DNA of 64,000 bases from JBOGNO01 sp050747245 (lineage in GTDB: Bacteria; Acidobacteriota; Terriglobia; Acidiferrales; UBA7541), in assembly GCA_050747245.1 (NCBI GenBank), contig JBOGNO010000004.1:207909-271908 (forward strand). Direction: 5' to 3'. A program made the position numbers and the translations under genes. Positions within the stretch are counted from its first letter, which is position 1, and the number at the start of each line of letters is the position of its first letter. The notes under the pieces were generated by a model. It was not told the DNA's origin, did not search any database, and saw only the letters and a list, made by a program, of their open reading frames with translations. Of this stretch, positions 1 through 8,588 are shown one piece after another.

Positions 1-1
1 T

Positions 2-946
2 CTGATTTTCAATAACGGAAGCAATCCCAACTTTCACGATACCGAGAATATTAAGGGAAGCGTGATCGCCGCATTTGTCGAGGATCAGTACCGCCTCACT
101 TCCTGGCTCACGCTGAATGCCGGATTGCGGCAAACACATTTTTCCGGTGGCGTCACCGAAAATTCTTCCGACCCGCGCGTCGGCGTCGCCTTGCGAATTC
201 CGGTTATCAACTGGGTCTTTCGCGGTTTTTACGGCCATTTTTATCAGGCGCCGCCTTTGATTACCGCTTCAGGGCCGCTCCTGAATTTCGTGAATAGCCA
301 AAACCTGGGATTTCTCCCGCTCCATGGTGAACGCGATGAGGAATTTCAGTACGGCGTCACCATTCCTTGGAAGGGCTGGGCACTGGATGCCGATACATTT
401 CGCACGCGCGCCGACAATTTCTTCGACCACAATAGCCTCGGCAATTCCGATATTTTTTTCCCCATCACAATTGATGGAGCCTTGATTCGCGGCTGGGAAT
501 TCACTCTGCATTCGCCGCGCATCGCGCGCCGCGGAAATCTCTATCTCACCTATTCCAATCAAATTGCCAAAGGCCGCGGCGCCATCAATGGCGGCCTGAC
601 AAATTTTTCTCCGCCTGCCGGATTTTTCCTCCTCGACCACGATCAACGCAACACCTTGAATCTTGGCGGCACATTCAATCTGCCTTGGCGCGCCTGGGCA
701 TCCTCCAATGTTTATTACGGCTCCGGCTTTTCCAACGGAAATCTACCGCTGTCTCATCTCCCGGGCCACACGACGTTCGATCTTTCACTCGGCAAGGATT
801 TCGGAGAGAACTTCTCAATCTCGCTCAGTGCCTTGAATGTCGCCAACCGGCGCGTGCTTCTCGACAATAGCTTGACCTTCGGCGGAACCCATTTCATCCA
901 TCCGAGGGAAATGTCCATTCAACTTCGCTACCGCTTTCACTATTGA
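2..946 (+). CDS. TonB-dependent receptor, C-terminal part (5' end outside window)
   Basis: Outer-membrane beta-barrel receptor fragment of about 314 residues. The frame is open to the left window edge, so the signal peptide, plug and most of the barrel lie outside. Visible features are alternating amphipathic strands (for example LTLNAGLRQTHF), long polar loops rich in N, F and G, and a final strand ending LRYRFHY before TGA. A C-terminal aromatic residue on the last strand is the usual recognition signal for outer-membrane barrel assembly. Large receptors of this kind import or bind bulky ligands using TonB energy; the ligand cannot be told from this part. The kinase-PD40 gene starts 45 bp downstream on the same strand. 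Confidence 0.8.
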   Translation: MIFNNGSNPNFHDTENIKGSVIAAFVEDQYRLTSWLTLNAGLRQTHFSGGVTENSSDPRVGVALRIPVINWVFRGFYGHFYQAPPLITASGPLLNFVNSQNLGFLPLHGERDEEFQYGVTIPWKGWALDADTFRTRADNFFDHNSLGNSDIFFPITIDGALIRGWEFTLHSPRIARRGNLYLTYSNQIAKGRGAINGGLTNFSPPAGFFLLDHDQRNTLNLGGTFNLPWRAWASSNVYYGSGFSNGNLPLSHLPGHTTFDLSLGKDFGENFSISLSALNVANRRVLLDNSLTFGGTHFIHPREMSIQLRYRFHY

Positions 947-974
947 CCCCTCACTCGAATTGGTTCCGAAAGGA

Positions 975-991
975 TATAATGTCCGCCGCAC
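975..991 (+). promoter_or_regulatory. TATAAT box almost abutting the kinase start
   Basis: A perfect TATAAT lies at 975-980 and the ATG follows at 992. A transcript starting 6-8 bases after the box would have a leader of only about 4-6 bases. No -35 hexamer sits at 16-18 bp spacing; TTGACC at 943-948 is 26 bp away, which is too far. No Shine-Dalgarno is placed for the ATG at 992. This fits an extended or activator-dependent promoter with a near-leaderless mRNA, but could be chance. Confidence 0.4.
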
Positions 992-3673
992 ATGCCTCTC
1001 GCTCCGGGAACCCGCCTTGGCCCTTATGAAATCACGTCGCCGCTCGGCGCCGGAGGAATGGGCGAAGTGTATCGCGCGCGCGATACGCGACTGGATCGCA
1101 CCGTCGCCGTCAAAATTCTCCCGCAAGGGCTCGCAGCCACTCCGGACGCTCGCCAGCGTTTCGAACGTGAAGCCCGCGCCGTTTCCAGCCTGAATCATCC
1201 ACACATCTGCGCGCTTTACGATGTCGGCCATCAGGACGGAATTGATTATCTGGTGATGGAATGTCTCGAAGGAGAGACTCTGGCAGCGCGCATCGAAAAA
1301 GGCCCGCTTTCCACTGCTGATCTCTTGCGATACGCCTCACAGGTTGCCGACGCTCTCGATAAAGCGCACCGTCAAGGCATCGTCCATCGCGACCTGAAAC
1401 CCGGGAATGTGATGCTCACGAAGACGGGCGCCAAACTGCTCGACTTCGGTCTGGCGAAGAGCGAAGAGTTTTTGCAGGGAGATATCGGCTCTTCGCTGAC
1501 AGTCAGCCGCGCGCTCACCGCACAGGGAACGATTGTCGGCACCATTCAATACATCTCCCCGGAACAACTCGAAGGCAAACCGACCGACGCGCGCAGCGAC
1601 ATTTTCTCCTTCGGCGCCATGCTTTACGAAATGGCCACCGGGAAGAAGGCGTTTGAGGCCAAGAGTCAGGCAAGCCTGATCGCTGCGATTTTGAGAGAAG
1701 AACCGCGGCCGATGCGGGAATTGCAGCCCCTGACGCCGCTGCTGCTGGAGCAAATTGTCAAGACTTGTCTCGCAAAGGATCCCGATGACCGTCCGCAAAG
1801 CGCGCATGACTTGAAGCTGCAGCTTGACTGGATTCGCGAATCGAGCGGGATTTCGGAAGTCCTGAAAGCGGGAGCCGAAAAACCTCCGGCGCGCAGCAAA
1901 GTGCCACGCATCGCTTTGGCCGCCGGGTTGCTGGTTCTCTTGATGATCGGTGTAATTGCATTTCTGTATTGGCCACAAAACCCCCGTGCCGAACGCCTCG
2001 AGTTTTCCATTCCCCTCCATGAAGACGTTAGCCATCTGGCACTTTCTGCCGACGGCCGCATGCTGGCGTTCGTATCACCGGATCAAGCCTCCGGCGCGCA
2101 CATGCTGAGCGTCGAGCGCGTCGGCTCCTCGGCAGTATCCGTCCTGCCGGGCACAGAAGGTGCGAGTTATCCGTTCTGGTCTCCCGATGATGCCTACGTG
2201 GCGTTTTTTGCAAATGCCAAACTGAAGAAGGTCGCAGCCTCCGGCGGCGTGCCGCAAGTTATTGCCAGCGCTACAATTGGGCGGGGCGGCAGCTGGGGAA
2301 GCCGCGGCGTCATCATCTTCTCACCCGAAGCCGGCGGGTGGCTATGGAAACTGAACGCAGACGGTAGTGAGCTTGCTCCGCTCACCGACAAGATTTTCGA
2401 CAGCGCAAAAGAAGCTTCGCACCGCTGGCCCTTATTTCTGCCCGACGGCGAGCACTTTCTGTTTTATGCGGGAAATTTCTCGAACGCCCCTGATGACCGG
2501 ACCAGTGGCGTCTATCTCAGCTCGCTGACTGGAAAGGAAAAGAGGTTGCTTGTCTCAGCCCCCTCGAACCCGGGATACGCGAATGGCTACTTGTTTTATG
2601 TAGATGAGAAGAAATCATTGCGGGCGATTCACCTGGACGCTTCCACGGGAGCAACGTCTGGCGAGTCAGAAGTCGTCGCTGATCAGGTCGGTTTCCTGCC
2701 CGCTACCTTCTGGGCCGCATTTTCCGTGGCGGAGAACGGGACCGTTGTTTACAACCCGACTGTGGGGGCCACCCTTTCTTTGCTGACCTGGTATGGCCGT
2801 GCCGGCAAAGAGCTCGGCCACGTGGGCGATGTCGGAGTGCTCTCCAATCCGACACTTTCACCGGACAACACCCGCGTAGCCGTGGACATCGCGGATGTGA
2901 AAGCGAACACCGTCAATATCTGGCTCGGCGACATCAAGAACGGCACCAATTCGCGCTTTACTTTCGATCCGACCGAAGACAGCGCGGGTATCTGGTCGCG
3001 CGATGGAACCTTGATCGCCTACCGCACGTACGCCACACAAACAGCCTTGTTCTTGAAGCAGGCTCAAGGCTTGCAGTCGGCGAAATCAATTTTCTCCTTC
3101 GAGCCGGGCCGGCAAGCCAATGACGACATCATTGCAAACTCATGGTCACTCGACGATAAAGAAATTCTTTGCACCTGGCAGCTCGGCGCAGGCGGCTCTA
3201 ATATCGTTCTCGCACCGGCATCGGGTGGGAAGTTTGTGCCGTTCCTCAGCACCAAGGCCAACGCGACCAACGGACAGATTTCCCCGGACGGCAAGTGGGT
3301 GGCCTACGCGTCGGATGAATCCGGCGATTGGGAGATTTACGTGACGACGTTTCCCACCGCCGCCGGCAAATGGCAAGTCTCCCGCGGCGGCGGGAGCGAA
3401 CCTCGCTGGCGCGGAGACGGAAAAGAGATCTTCTACATCGGCCCCAAGAGCACACTGACGGCCGTATCCGTCAGTACTGAGGGAACCTTTTCCGCCGGCA
3501 ACCCCGCGCCGCTGTTCCAGACTCAGTTCCGTGCCCCGGTTTCTTCAACTGACCTGTTCTCTTACGATGTGACCAAGGACGGCCAGCGATTCCTGGTGAA
3601 TCGCTACGCCAAGCCGCAGCAGATTGCTCCCCTGCACATCGTCCTCAACGCCACCGCCGGCCTGCGAAAATAA
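992..3673 (+). CDS. Membrane Ser/Thr protein kinase with C-terminal TolB/PD40 beta-propeller
   Basis: 893 residues. An Hanks-type kinase domain fills about residues 10-275: glycine loop GAGGMGEV (19-26), lysine K41 in VAVK, catalytic HRDLKPGN with D134, and DFG with D151. All key residues are present, so an active kinase is expected. A single membrane helix follows at about 302-322. The rest (about 335-893) is a run of PD40/WD40-like blades with S-P-D-G/W-S motifs such as SPDGKWVAYASD, expected outside the cytoplasmic membrane. This kinase-propeller architecture is common in Acidobacteria. Substrate and ligand are unknown. The ATG at 992 gives a complete kinase N-terminus, so it is preferred. 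Confidence 0.93.
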   Translation: MPLAPGTRLGPYEITSPLGAGGMGEVYRARDTRLDRTVAVKILPQGLAATPDARQRFEREARAVSSLNHPHICALYDVGHQDGIDYLVMECLEGETLAARIEKGPLSTADLLRYASQVADALDKAHRQGIVHRDLKPGNVMLTKTGAKLLDFGLAKSEEFLQGDIGSSLTVSRALTAQGTIVGTIQYISPEQLEGKPTDARSDIFSFGAMLYEMATGKKAFEAKSQASLIAAILREEPRPMRELQPLTPLLLEQIVKTCLAKDPDDRPQSAHDLKLQLDWIRESSGISEVLKAGAEKPPARSKVPRIALAAGLLVLLMIGVIAFLYWPQNPRAERLEFSIPLHEDVSHLALSADGRMLAFVSPDQASGAHMLSVERVGSSAVSVLPGTEGASYPFWSPDDAYVAFFANAKLKKVAASGGVPQVIASATIGRGGSWGSRGVIIFSPEAGGWLWKLNADGSELAPLTDKIFDSAKEASHRWPLFLPDGEHFLFYAGNFSNAPDDRTSGVYLSSLTGKEKRLLVSAPSNPGYANGYLFYVDEKKSLRAIHLDASTGATSGESEVVADQVGFLPATFWAAFSVAENGTVVYNPTVGATLSLLTWYGRAGKELGHVGDVGVLSNPTLSPDNTRVAVDIADVKANTVNIWLGDIKNGTNSRFTFDPTEDSAGIWSRDGTLIAYRTYATQTALFLKQAQGLQSAKSIFSFEPGRQANDDIIANSWSLDDKEILCTWQLGAGGSNIVLAPASGGKFVPFLSTKANATNGQISPDGKWVAYASDESGDWEIYVTTFPTAAGKWQVSRGGGSEPRWRGDGKEIFYIGPKSTLTAVSVSTEGTFSAGNPAPLFQTQFRAPVSSTDLFSYDVTKDGQRFLVNRYAKPQQIAPLHIVLNATAGLRK

Positions 3674-3740
3674 TCGCCTCTTTCTACCTGCGGAGGTATC
3701 GGTGGTTTTATGCGCACCGAGGTATGGACTGAGAGGCAAA

Positions 3741-3827
3741 CTACTGGGCCGCAAACCGCTCCATAAGAATGGGACGGATGATGGATCGCCACAGGGCATA
3801 GCACTGCACACTGGGATGCAAACCATC
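3741..3827 (-). other. Stranded 3' tail of the SGNH hydrolase beyond an in-frame TAG
   Basis: Directly after the TAG (3830-3828) that ends the hydrolase reading frame, the same frame continues for 28 codons to a second TAG at 3743-3741. It begins DGLHPSVQCYALWRS. DGLHP is the block V motif that supplies the catalytic Asp and His of SGNH/GDSL hydrolases, so this is the missing end of the enzyme and not random sequence. Confidence 0.8.
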
Positions 3828-4436
3828 CTAGTTAAAGAGCTCGCGGCGAGGTTTGCCTCTGGAATCCAGCATTGCCTTACTTACATCCACAAATTGCACC
3901 TGCGGTCTCGTTCTGCAGAATTCCTCGATGAGTTGGTTCGTCCGGCGCTGTTTCTCCCACTGCTTCCATCGGATTGGAGTCGGCTTGATCGAGATAAAGT
4001 AAATCCAAGTGGTGGGGAGATGTCCCTGCACCAATTCCACGAAATCCTGAAAATTGTGAAAAATTGTTTCGGGCGCCTTGCGCCACGGCCACGCGATGTC
4101 GTTCTCGCCCGCATAGACTACGATGGCGCGGGGGGAATAAGGCAGAACGATTTTCTCCGCGTAGTATGTCACATGCGCCATTTGCGACCCGCCAAACCCG
4201 CGATTAACTACATGTAGCGGCGCCATGTCTTGAGCCAGATTTTTCCAGAAATTGATGCTGGAGCTACCCGTGAAAACAATCACTCCGCGCGGGGGTAGCG
4301 CTCTTCGATCGGCCTCTTCAAATCGGCGTATGGCCCTTTTCCAGAACCACGCCTTCCCCATCGCCCAGAAGATGCATCCGGCTATGGCTGAGGAAACCAG
4401 AAGGACGATGAACAACGCCGCAAGTGATCCGTGCAT
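3828..4436 (-). CDS. SGNH/GDSL-family hydrolase, cut by an in-frame amber codon before its catalytic Asp-His
   Basis: The 202-residue reading frame starts with a hydrophobic anchor (about residues 5-27), then the SGNH blocks: GSSSI with nucleophile Ser at about 59, the glycines of NRGFGGSQ at about 78-84, and GEND at 110-113 with Asn112. Block V (DxxH) is absent because the frame stops at TAG, while DGLHPS follows immediately in the same frame (3827 downward). As read, the protein lacks two of its three catalytic residues. One base change (for example TGG or CAG to TAG) explains it. Options are a recent pseudogene, a sequencing or assembly error, or readthrough. Family members are esterases or lipases on small esters; the substrate is unknown. 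Confidence 0.8.
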   Translation of the reverse strand: MHGSLAALFIVLLVSSAIAGCIFWAMGKAWFWKRAIRRFEEADRRALPPRGVIVFTGSSSINFWKNLAQDMAPLHVVNRGFGGSQMAHVTYYAEKIVLPYSPRAIVVYAGENDIAWPWRKAPETIFHNFQDFVELVQGHLPTTWIYFISIKPTPIRWKQWEKQRRTNQLIEEFCRTRPQVQFVDVSKAMLDSRGKPRRELFN

Positions 4437-4566
4437 AGCGTGCTAGTCGCGAGAATTCAGCAGCCATTCTATCTTCGAGCTCCGATAAGCCAAACCGCGA
4501 ACAATTCAAGCCCTCGGATTCACGTTCCTCGATTGATGATGCCGGCCATAGGTCTGGTCATCCTGA

Positions 4567-4998
4567 TCACTTTCGTCTTTTTGCTCTCCGAGTCCGTGCC
4601 CGTTTTCTCTTAGCAGAAGCCTTCTTGCCTCCCGTTCGCCCGGTCACGCTCATCTTGATCGCCATCGGGTGCCTCGGCTCGTAGAGGCCGAGCGTCTCGC
4701 CGTCGGGTAGTTTGAGTTGCGTCAGCAACCCCCAGCGTTCGGTAGTGATCGGCATGGTGAACTCGACGCCCATTGCCTCGAGCCTCGCGACCTCGGCCTT
4801 GATATCCGCGCACATCAGGAAGAGCTCGTGGCGGGCTCGCTCTTCGGCGGGATGTATCGCGATTTCGCCGGGAGGCGCTGCGAAGATCAGCCACCCGTGT
4901 CCCGCATCCACGGATGGAAACTTAAGCACGTCGCGGAAAAACGCTCGCAACGCGTCGGCATTCTTGCTGTAAAAAATTGTGTGTACACCGCCTATCAT
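4567..4998 (-). CDS. VOC-family (glyoxalase/bleomycin-resistance fold) protein with a basic tail
   Basis: 143 residues from ATG at 4998, chosen because GAGGAGGGCG lies 7 bases upstream; an in-frame extension to 5115 has no such site and reads as unstructured. The fold is visible as the N-terminal MIGGVHTIFYSKNADALRAF and the later LKLPDGETLGLYEPRHP, matching the paired beta-alpha-beta-beta-beta modules of VOC proteins. Members bind a metal and catalyse isomerisation, ring cleavage or drug sequestration; the exact reaction is not readable. The last 19 residues, KKASAKRKRARTRRAKRRK, are almost all Lys/Arg, which is not part of the fold and suggests nucleic-acid or membrane-surface contact. Confidence 0.85.
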   Translation of the reverse strand: MIGGVHTIFYSKNADALRAFFRDVLKFPSVDAGHGWLIFAAPPGEIAIHPAEERARHELFLMCADIKAEVARLEAMGVEFTMPITTERWGLLTQLKLPDGETLGLYEPRHPMAIKMSVTGRTGGKKASAKRKRARTRRAKRRK

Positions 4999-5230
4999 TT
5001 TTCGCCCTCCTCTCGGCAGCCGGCAAGATACCACTCCAGCACAGAACGCAGCATTCGGAATCTGGCGGTAGCCCGATGCCCTGTCCCGTGCCAAATATCT
5101 CCCGCAATCGTACAATACCCAAGGCGGCTACCCGTTTAGAGCCTCCTGCGTCTACACAACTCATGGGGTGGCCTGAGCGGAACCTCTAAACAATGTCAGC
5201 GCCTGGTTCAGCGGATTTTCGGGGGTAACC

Positions 5231-8104
5231 ATGCAAAAGCTTTGGCAGGACTTGCGCTATGGATTGCGAATGTTGGCGAAGGCGCCGGGGTTCACCGCTG
5301 TCGCCGTGCTGACTCTGGCGCTGGGCATTGGCGCGAACACCGCGATTTTCAGCCTCATTGACGCGGTCATGTTGCGTTCTCTGCCGGTCGAGAATCCCAG
5401 CCAATTGGTCGTCTTGAAATGGAGCGCGCGCAATGCCCCGAAAATCCACGGCTACATGTCTTCGGGCGATTGTCCGTCGAATCTCCGTTTCGGCGAGGCG
5501 AATCCCTCCGGCTGCTCGTTTTCCGAGCCCGTCTTCCGCGAGATCGCGCAATCCAATACGTTCTCGGGAGTCACCGCGTTCGCCGGCTCCGGTCGTCTCG
5601 ATTTGACCGGCAACGGCCCCGCAACCGTCATCAACGGCCAGCTAGTCTCCGGAGATTTCTTCCGCACTCTGGGCGTAAAAACTGCGGCCGGCCGCCTGTT
5701 CGAGCCCAGCGACGATTCGCCCGCGGCGGCGCCTGTCGCCGTGCTCAATTATGGCTATTGGCAAAGCGCCTTTGGCGGCTCTCGCGATGTGCTCGGCCGC
5801 ACCATCCAATTGAATAGCGTCCCTTTCACCATCATTGGCGTCGCCGAATCGCGATTCACCGGAATTACTCCAGGCAGCGATTATGACGTTTGGCTGCCTC
5901 TCTCCGCTGGGCAGCGGATTACCGAACAGCGCCACTGGCACAACCGCCAGGCCGACGTCACATTCTGGTGGCTGACGGTTATCGGCCGCCTCAAACCCGG
6001 CACGCCCTTGGCACAGGCGCAAGCGGCCGCGAGCGGCCTTTTCCGCAACGAAATGCTGCATGGCGAGGTGCCGCTCTTCAATGCCGGCGCTGGAATGCCC
6101 TCGCCCGGCGGGCCAGCGCCTGGTGGTGGCCCGGCCCGCTCGCAAGTGATTGTGGGAGGCCCCATGCCCGCGCCCCCGGGCGCAAGATCGGCAAATCCAG
6201 CACCCGGCAGCCGCCCGGCAGGCCCTAACATGGCTTTCGGCCCGATGCCTGTCCCTGCCGGGGGCAAGGGCCCGGTGAAAATGGCCCCACCGCCGCCCGG
6301 GGCGCCCGCCCTGTCAGCGAACGCCGCTCCCGGCCAGCCGCCGGCCGCTCCACCGAGCGGACCACAGACATTGTCCAAGCCGGACGATGAGCCCGCCATC
6401 ACTCTTGTTCCCGCGCAAACCGGCCTGACCGGCTCGCGCGGGCGGTACTCCAATCCGCTTTACGTCCTGATGCTCGCCGTCGGAATTATTTTGCTGATCG
6501 CCTGCGCCAATGTCGCGGGCCTGATGCTCGCGCGCTCCGCAGCGCGACGCAAGGAAATGGCTGTGCGTTTGGCGCTGGGAGCGGGCCGCGCGCGCATCAC
6601 GCGTCAGCTCTTGACCGAAAGCGTCCTCCTCTCGGTCCTCGGCGGAGTGCTCGGAATCTTTTTCGCCTACTGGGGCGCGCACGCCATCATTTCATTCGTT
6701 TCGAGCAATCAGACGCGCCCGCTCGGATTCGCCACCGGTGTAGACCTCCGCGTCCTCGGATTTACGGTCGCGGTATCGCTCCTCACTGGAATTCTTTTTG
6801 GCATCGCGCCGGCATTTCGCAGCGCGCTCGTCGATCTGACGCCGGTGCTCAAGGAGGGCGAAGGCATGTCCGCGAGTTCCGGGCACTCTGGCGGAAAATG
6901 GTTCAGCATCGGCAATGCGCTCGTGGTAGCGCAAGTAGCGCTTGCCATCGTTGTGCTCGTGGGCGCCGGGCTGCTGGTGCGCACGCTCGCGAATCTGCGC
7001 AGCGTTGACGCCGGCTTCGATTCCCACAACATCCTCATTTTCGGAATCGATCCCACTCTCGCCGGCTATAAAGACGCGCAGATTGACAGCTTCTATCGCG
7101 ATTTGCAGGGCCGCTTGTCCGAAACGCCGGGCGTGAAATCGGCGAGCTACTCGATGATGCCGCTTCTGAGCGGCGGCCTGATGATCACCGGCTTCCACTG
7201 GCCGGGCACGCCGCAGGATCAGGAGTCCGATGCAGACGTTCTTGACGTCGGGCCGAATTTTTTTGAGACCCTGCACATTCCGTTTCTCGCTGGCCGCGGC
7301 TTCAACGCCTCCGATTTTGCGATCGCCACGTCCAATCGCGGGCCCTCGCCTAGCGCAGCGCCCACTCCCGTGATTGTGAACCAGGCCTTCGTCGAGAAAT
7401 ACCTCGGCAAGGAAAATCCTCTCGGAAAGCTGTTCGGCCAAGGGCCCGCGGATGAAAATGGCCCTGCAAGCGCGGGCTACGAAATCGTCGGCGTCGTGCG
7501 CGATGCGAAATATAACGACCTGCGCCGCGAAATCCACGCCACGATGTACGCGCCGCAGGGCGGCGGCGGAGCCTCGTTCGAATTGCGCACCGCCGCCGAT
7601 CCTCAAGCCATTCTTCCCGCCATTCGCCAGGTCGTGGCGCAAGTAAACGCGAATTTGCCGCTCTTCGACGTGCAAACCGAGTCGCAGCAAATCGATCGCC
7701 TCCTGTTTCAAGAACGCCTCGTCGCACGGCTCTCCGGGTTTTTTGGCGCGCTCGCGCTGCTCCTCGCGTGCGTGGGATTGTACGGCTTGCTTTCCTACGA
7801 AGTTTCGCGCCGCACGCGCGAAATCGGCATTCGCATGGCCCTTGGAGCACAGCCGGCGAGCGTCCTGAAGCTGGTCCTGCTTCAGGGAGTTGTGCTCGCG
7901 CTGGTCGGAGCCGCCGTCGGCGTCGGCGTGGCGCTTGGAGTAACGCGCTATTTGGCCGATATGCTCTACGGAGTCCACGCCAACGATCCCGCGACCATCG
8001 TCGCCGTCGCCGTGCTCTTGACTCTCGTCGCTTTCGCCGCGTGTTACATTCCCGCGCGCCGCGCCACCCGCGTAGATCCCATGGTCGCCCTCCGCTACGA
8101 GTGA
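5231..8104 (+). CDS. MacB/FtsX-type ABC transporter permease (ADOP family) with a proline-rich insert
   Basis: 957 residues. The N-terminus has the family signature LTLALGIGANTAIFSL in the first membrane helix, then a MacB-like periplasmic core, an FtsX domain (about 405-540: ARRKEMAVRLALGAG), a second core and a second FtsX domain (about 830-957) ending RVDPMVALRYE. Such double-length permeases are very numerous in Acidobacteria and are thought to work with a separate ATPase in efflux or envelope stress; no ATPase gene is adjacent. About residues 288-392 form a long run rich in Pro, Gly and Ala that is not part of the usual fold and interrupts the first periplasmic domain. ATG at 5231 follows GGGGGTAACC. 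Confidence 0.93.
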   Translation: MQKLWQDLRYGLRMLAKAPGFTAVAVLTLALGIGANTAIFSLIDAVMLRSLPVENPSQLVVLKWSARNAPKIHGYMSSGDCPSNLRFGEANPSGCSFSEPVFREIAQSNTFSGVTAFAGSGRLDLTGNGPATVINGQLVSGDFFRTLGVKTAAGRLFEPSDDSPAAAPVAVLNYGYWQSAFGGSRDVLGRTIQLNSVPFTIIGVAESRFTGITPGSDYDVWLPLSAGQRITEQRHWHNRQADVTFWWLTVIGRLKPGTPLAQAQAAASGLFRNEMLHGEVPLFNAGAGMPSPGGPAPGGGPARSQVIVGGPMPAPPGARSANPAPGSRPAGPNMAFGPMPVPAGGKGPVKMAPPPPGAPALSANAAPGQPPAAPPSGPQTLSKPDDEPAITLVPAQTGLTGSRGRYSNPLYVLMLAVGIILLIACANVAGLMLARSAARRKEMAVRLALGAGRARITRQLLTESVLLSVLGGVLGIFFAYWGAHAIISFVSSNQTRPLGFATGVDLRVLGFTVAVSLLTGILFGIAPAFRSALVDLTPVLKEGEGMSASSGHSGGKWFSIGNALVVAQVALAIVVLVGAGLLVRTLANLRSVDAGFDSHNILIFGIDPTLAGYKDAQIDSFYRDLQGRLSETPGVKSASYSMMPLLSGGLMITGFHWPGTPQDQESDADVLDVGPNFFETLHIPFLAGRGFNASDFAIATSNRGPSPSAAPTPVIVNQAFVEKYLGKENPLGKLFGQGPADENGPASAGYEIVGVVRDAKYNDLRREIHATMYAPQGGGGASFELRTAADPQAILPAIRQVVAQVNANLPLFDVQTESQQIDRLLFQERLVARLSGFFGALALLLACVGLYGLLSYEVSRRTREIGIRMALGAQPASVLKLVLLQGVVLALVGAAVGVGVALGVTRYLADMLYGVHANDPATIVAVAVLLTLVAFAACYIPARRATRVDPMVALRYE
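8075..8100 (+). repeat. 26-bp perfect direct repeat, copy 1 (inside permease 3' end)
   Basis: This stretch, coding DPMVALRYE at the permease C-terminus, is identical in all 26 bases to 12099-12124, which lies 4,024 bp downstream beyond the YVTN gene. Identity at third codon positions argues for copying, and not only protein conservation. Confidence 0.85.
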
Positions 8105-8588
8105 AATTTGAGCGCCGAATTCTAACGTGCCCTCATCGGCATATCTCTGTTTTTCAGCGACGACAGAGGCTGGACAACCGAAATGCCATTTAGATAATCT
8201 ATTTACCTCGAGTACGAAGACCTTTTCCACGCGCCTCTTTGTAGATCCCGATTCCATTCTTCCTGCCAAAACCTTCCTATCTTGCTAAAAGAAAGACATA
8301 TACGTCGTGGCCACGATCCCCCTGCGATTGATGTGGCGGCCAAATTGCTCCGCTCTCCGCGGGAGCTCAGCCTATAACTGCCCTATCGCATATTAATTGT
8401 TTGCGCAGAGAATGCTTGACGCTCCCCGGCGCAAAGCGCAGACTCGCCGCCGGGGTCGGCTCCTGCTTCATGTCCCGTCCCATCTTTCCAGACCTCAATT
8501 TGACGAGCAGAGCATCAAGGTCCTAAAACGAAACAGCAATGGCTAGGCTCGAGTGTAACCAGCCCGCCCTTGCTCATAGGAGAGTCTC
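8105..8588 (+). other. Intergenic region, no gene seen
   Basis: 484 bp between the permease and the YVTN gene with no credible coding frame on either strand. It holds an imperfect GC-rich inverted repeat near 8423-8455 without a T-run. Near 8500, TTGACG is followed 18 bases later by TAAAAC, a weak promoter candidate for the YVTN gene. A clear Shine-Dalgarno (AGGAGAG, 8578-8584) serves the ATG at 8589. Confidence 0.5.

Noticed and set aside
943..980. TTGACC with TATAAT as a standard promoter for the kinase gene
   Set aside because: Spacing is 26 bp, well outside 15-19 bp.
3624..4217. 197-codon plus-strand frame
   Set aside because: Antisense to the SGNH hydrolase; no recognisable features.
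6692..8269. 525-codon open frame on the minus strand
   Set aside because: Antisense shadow of the permease gene in GC-rich DNA; composition is Arg/Glu/Gly-rich with no domain, while the plus frame has clear family motifs.
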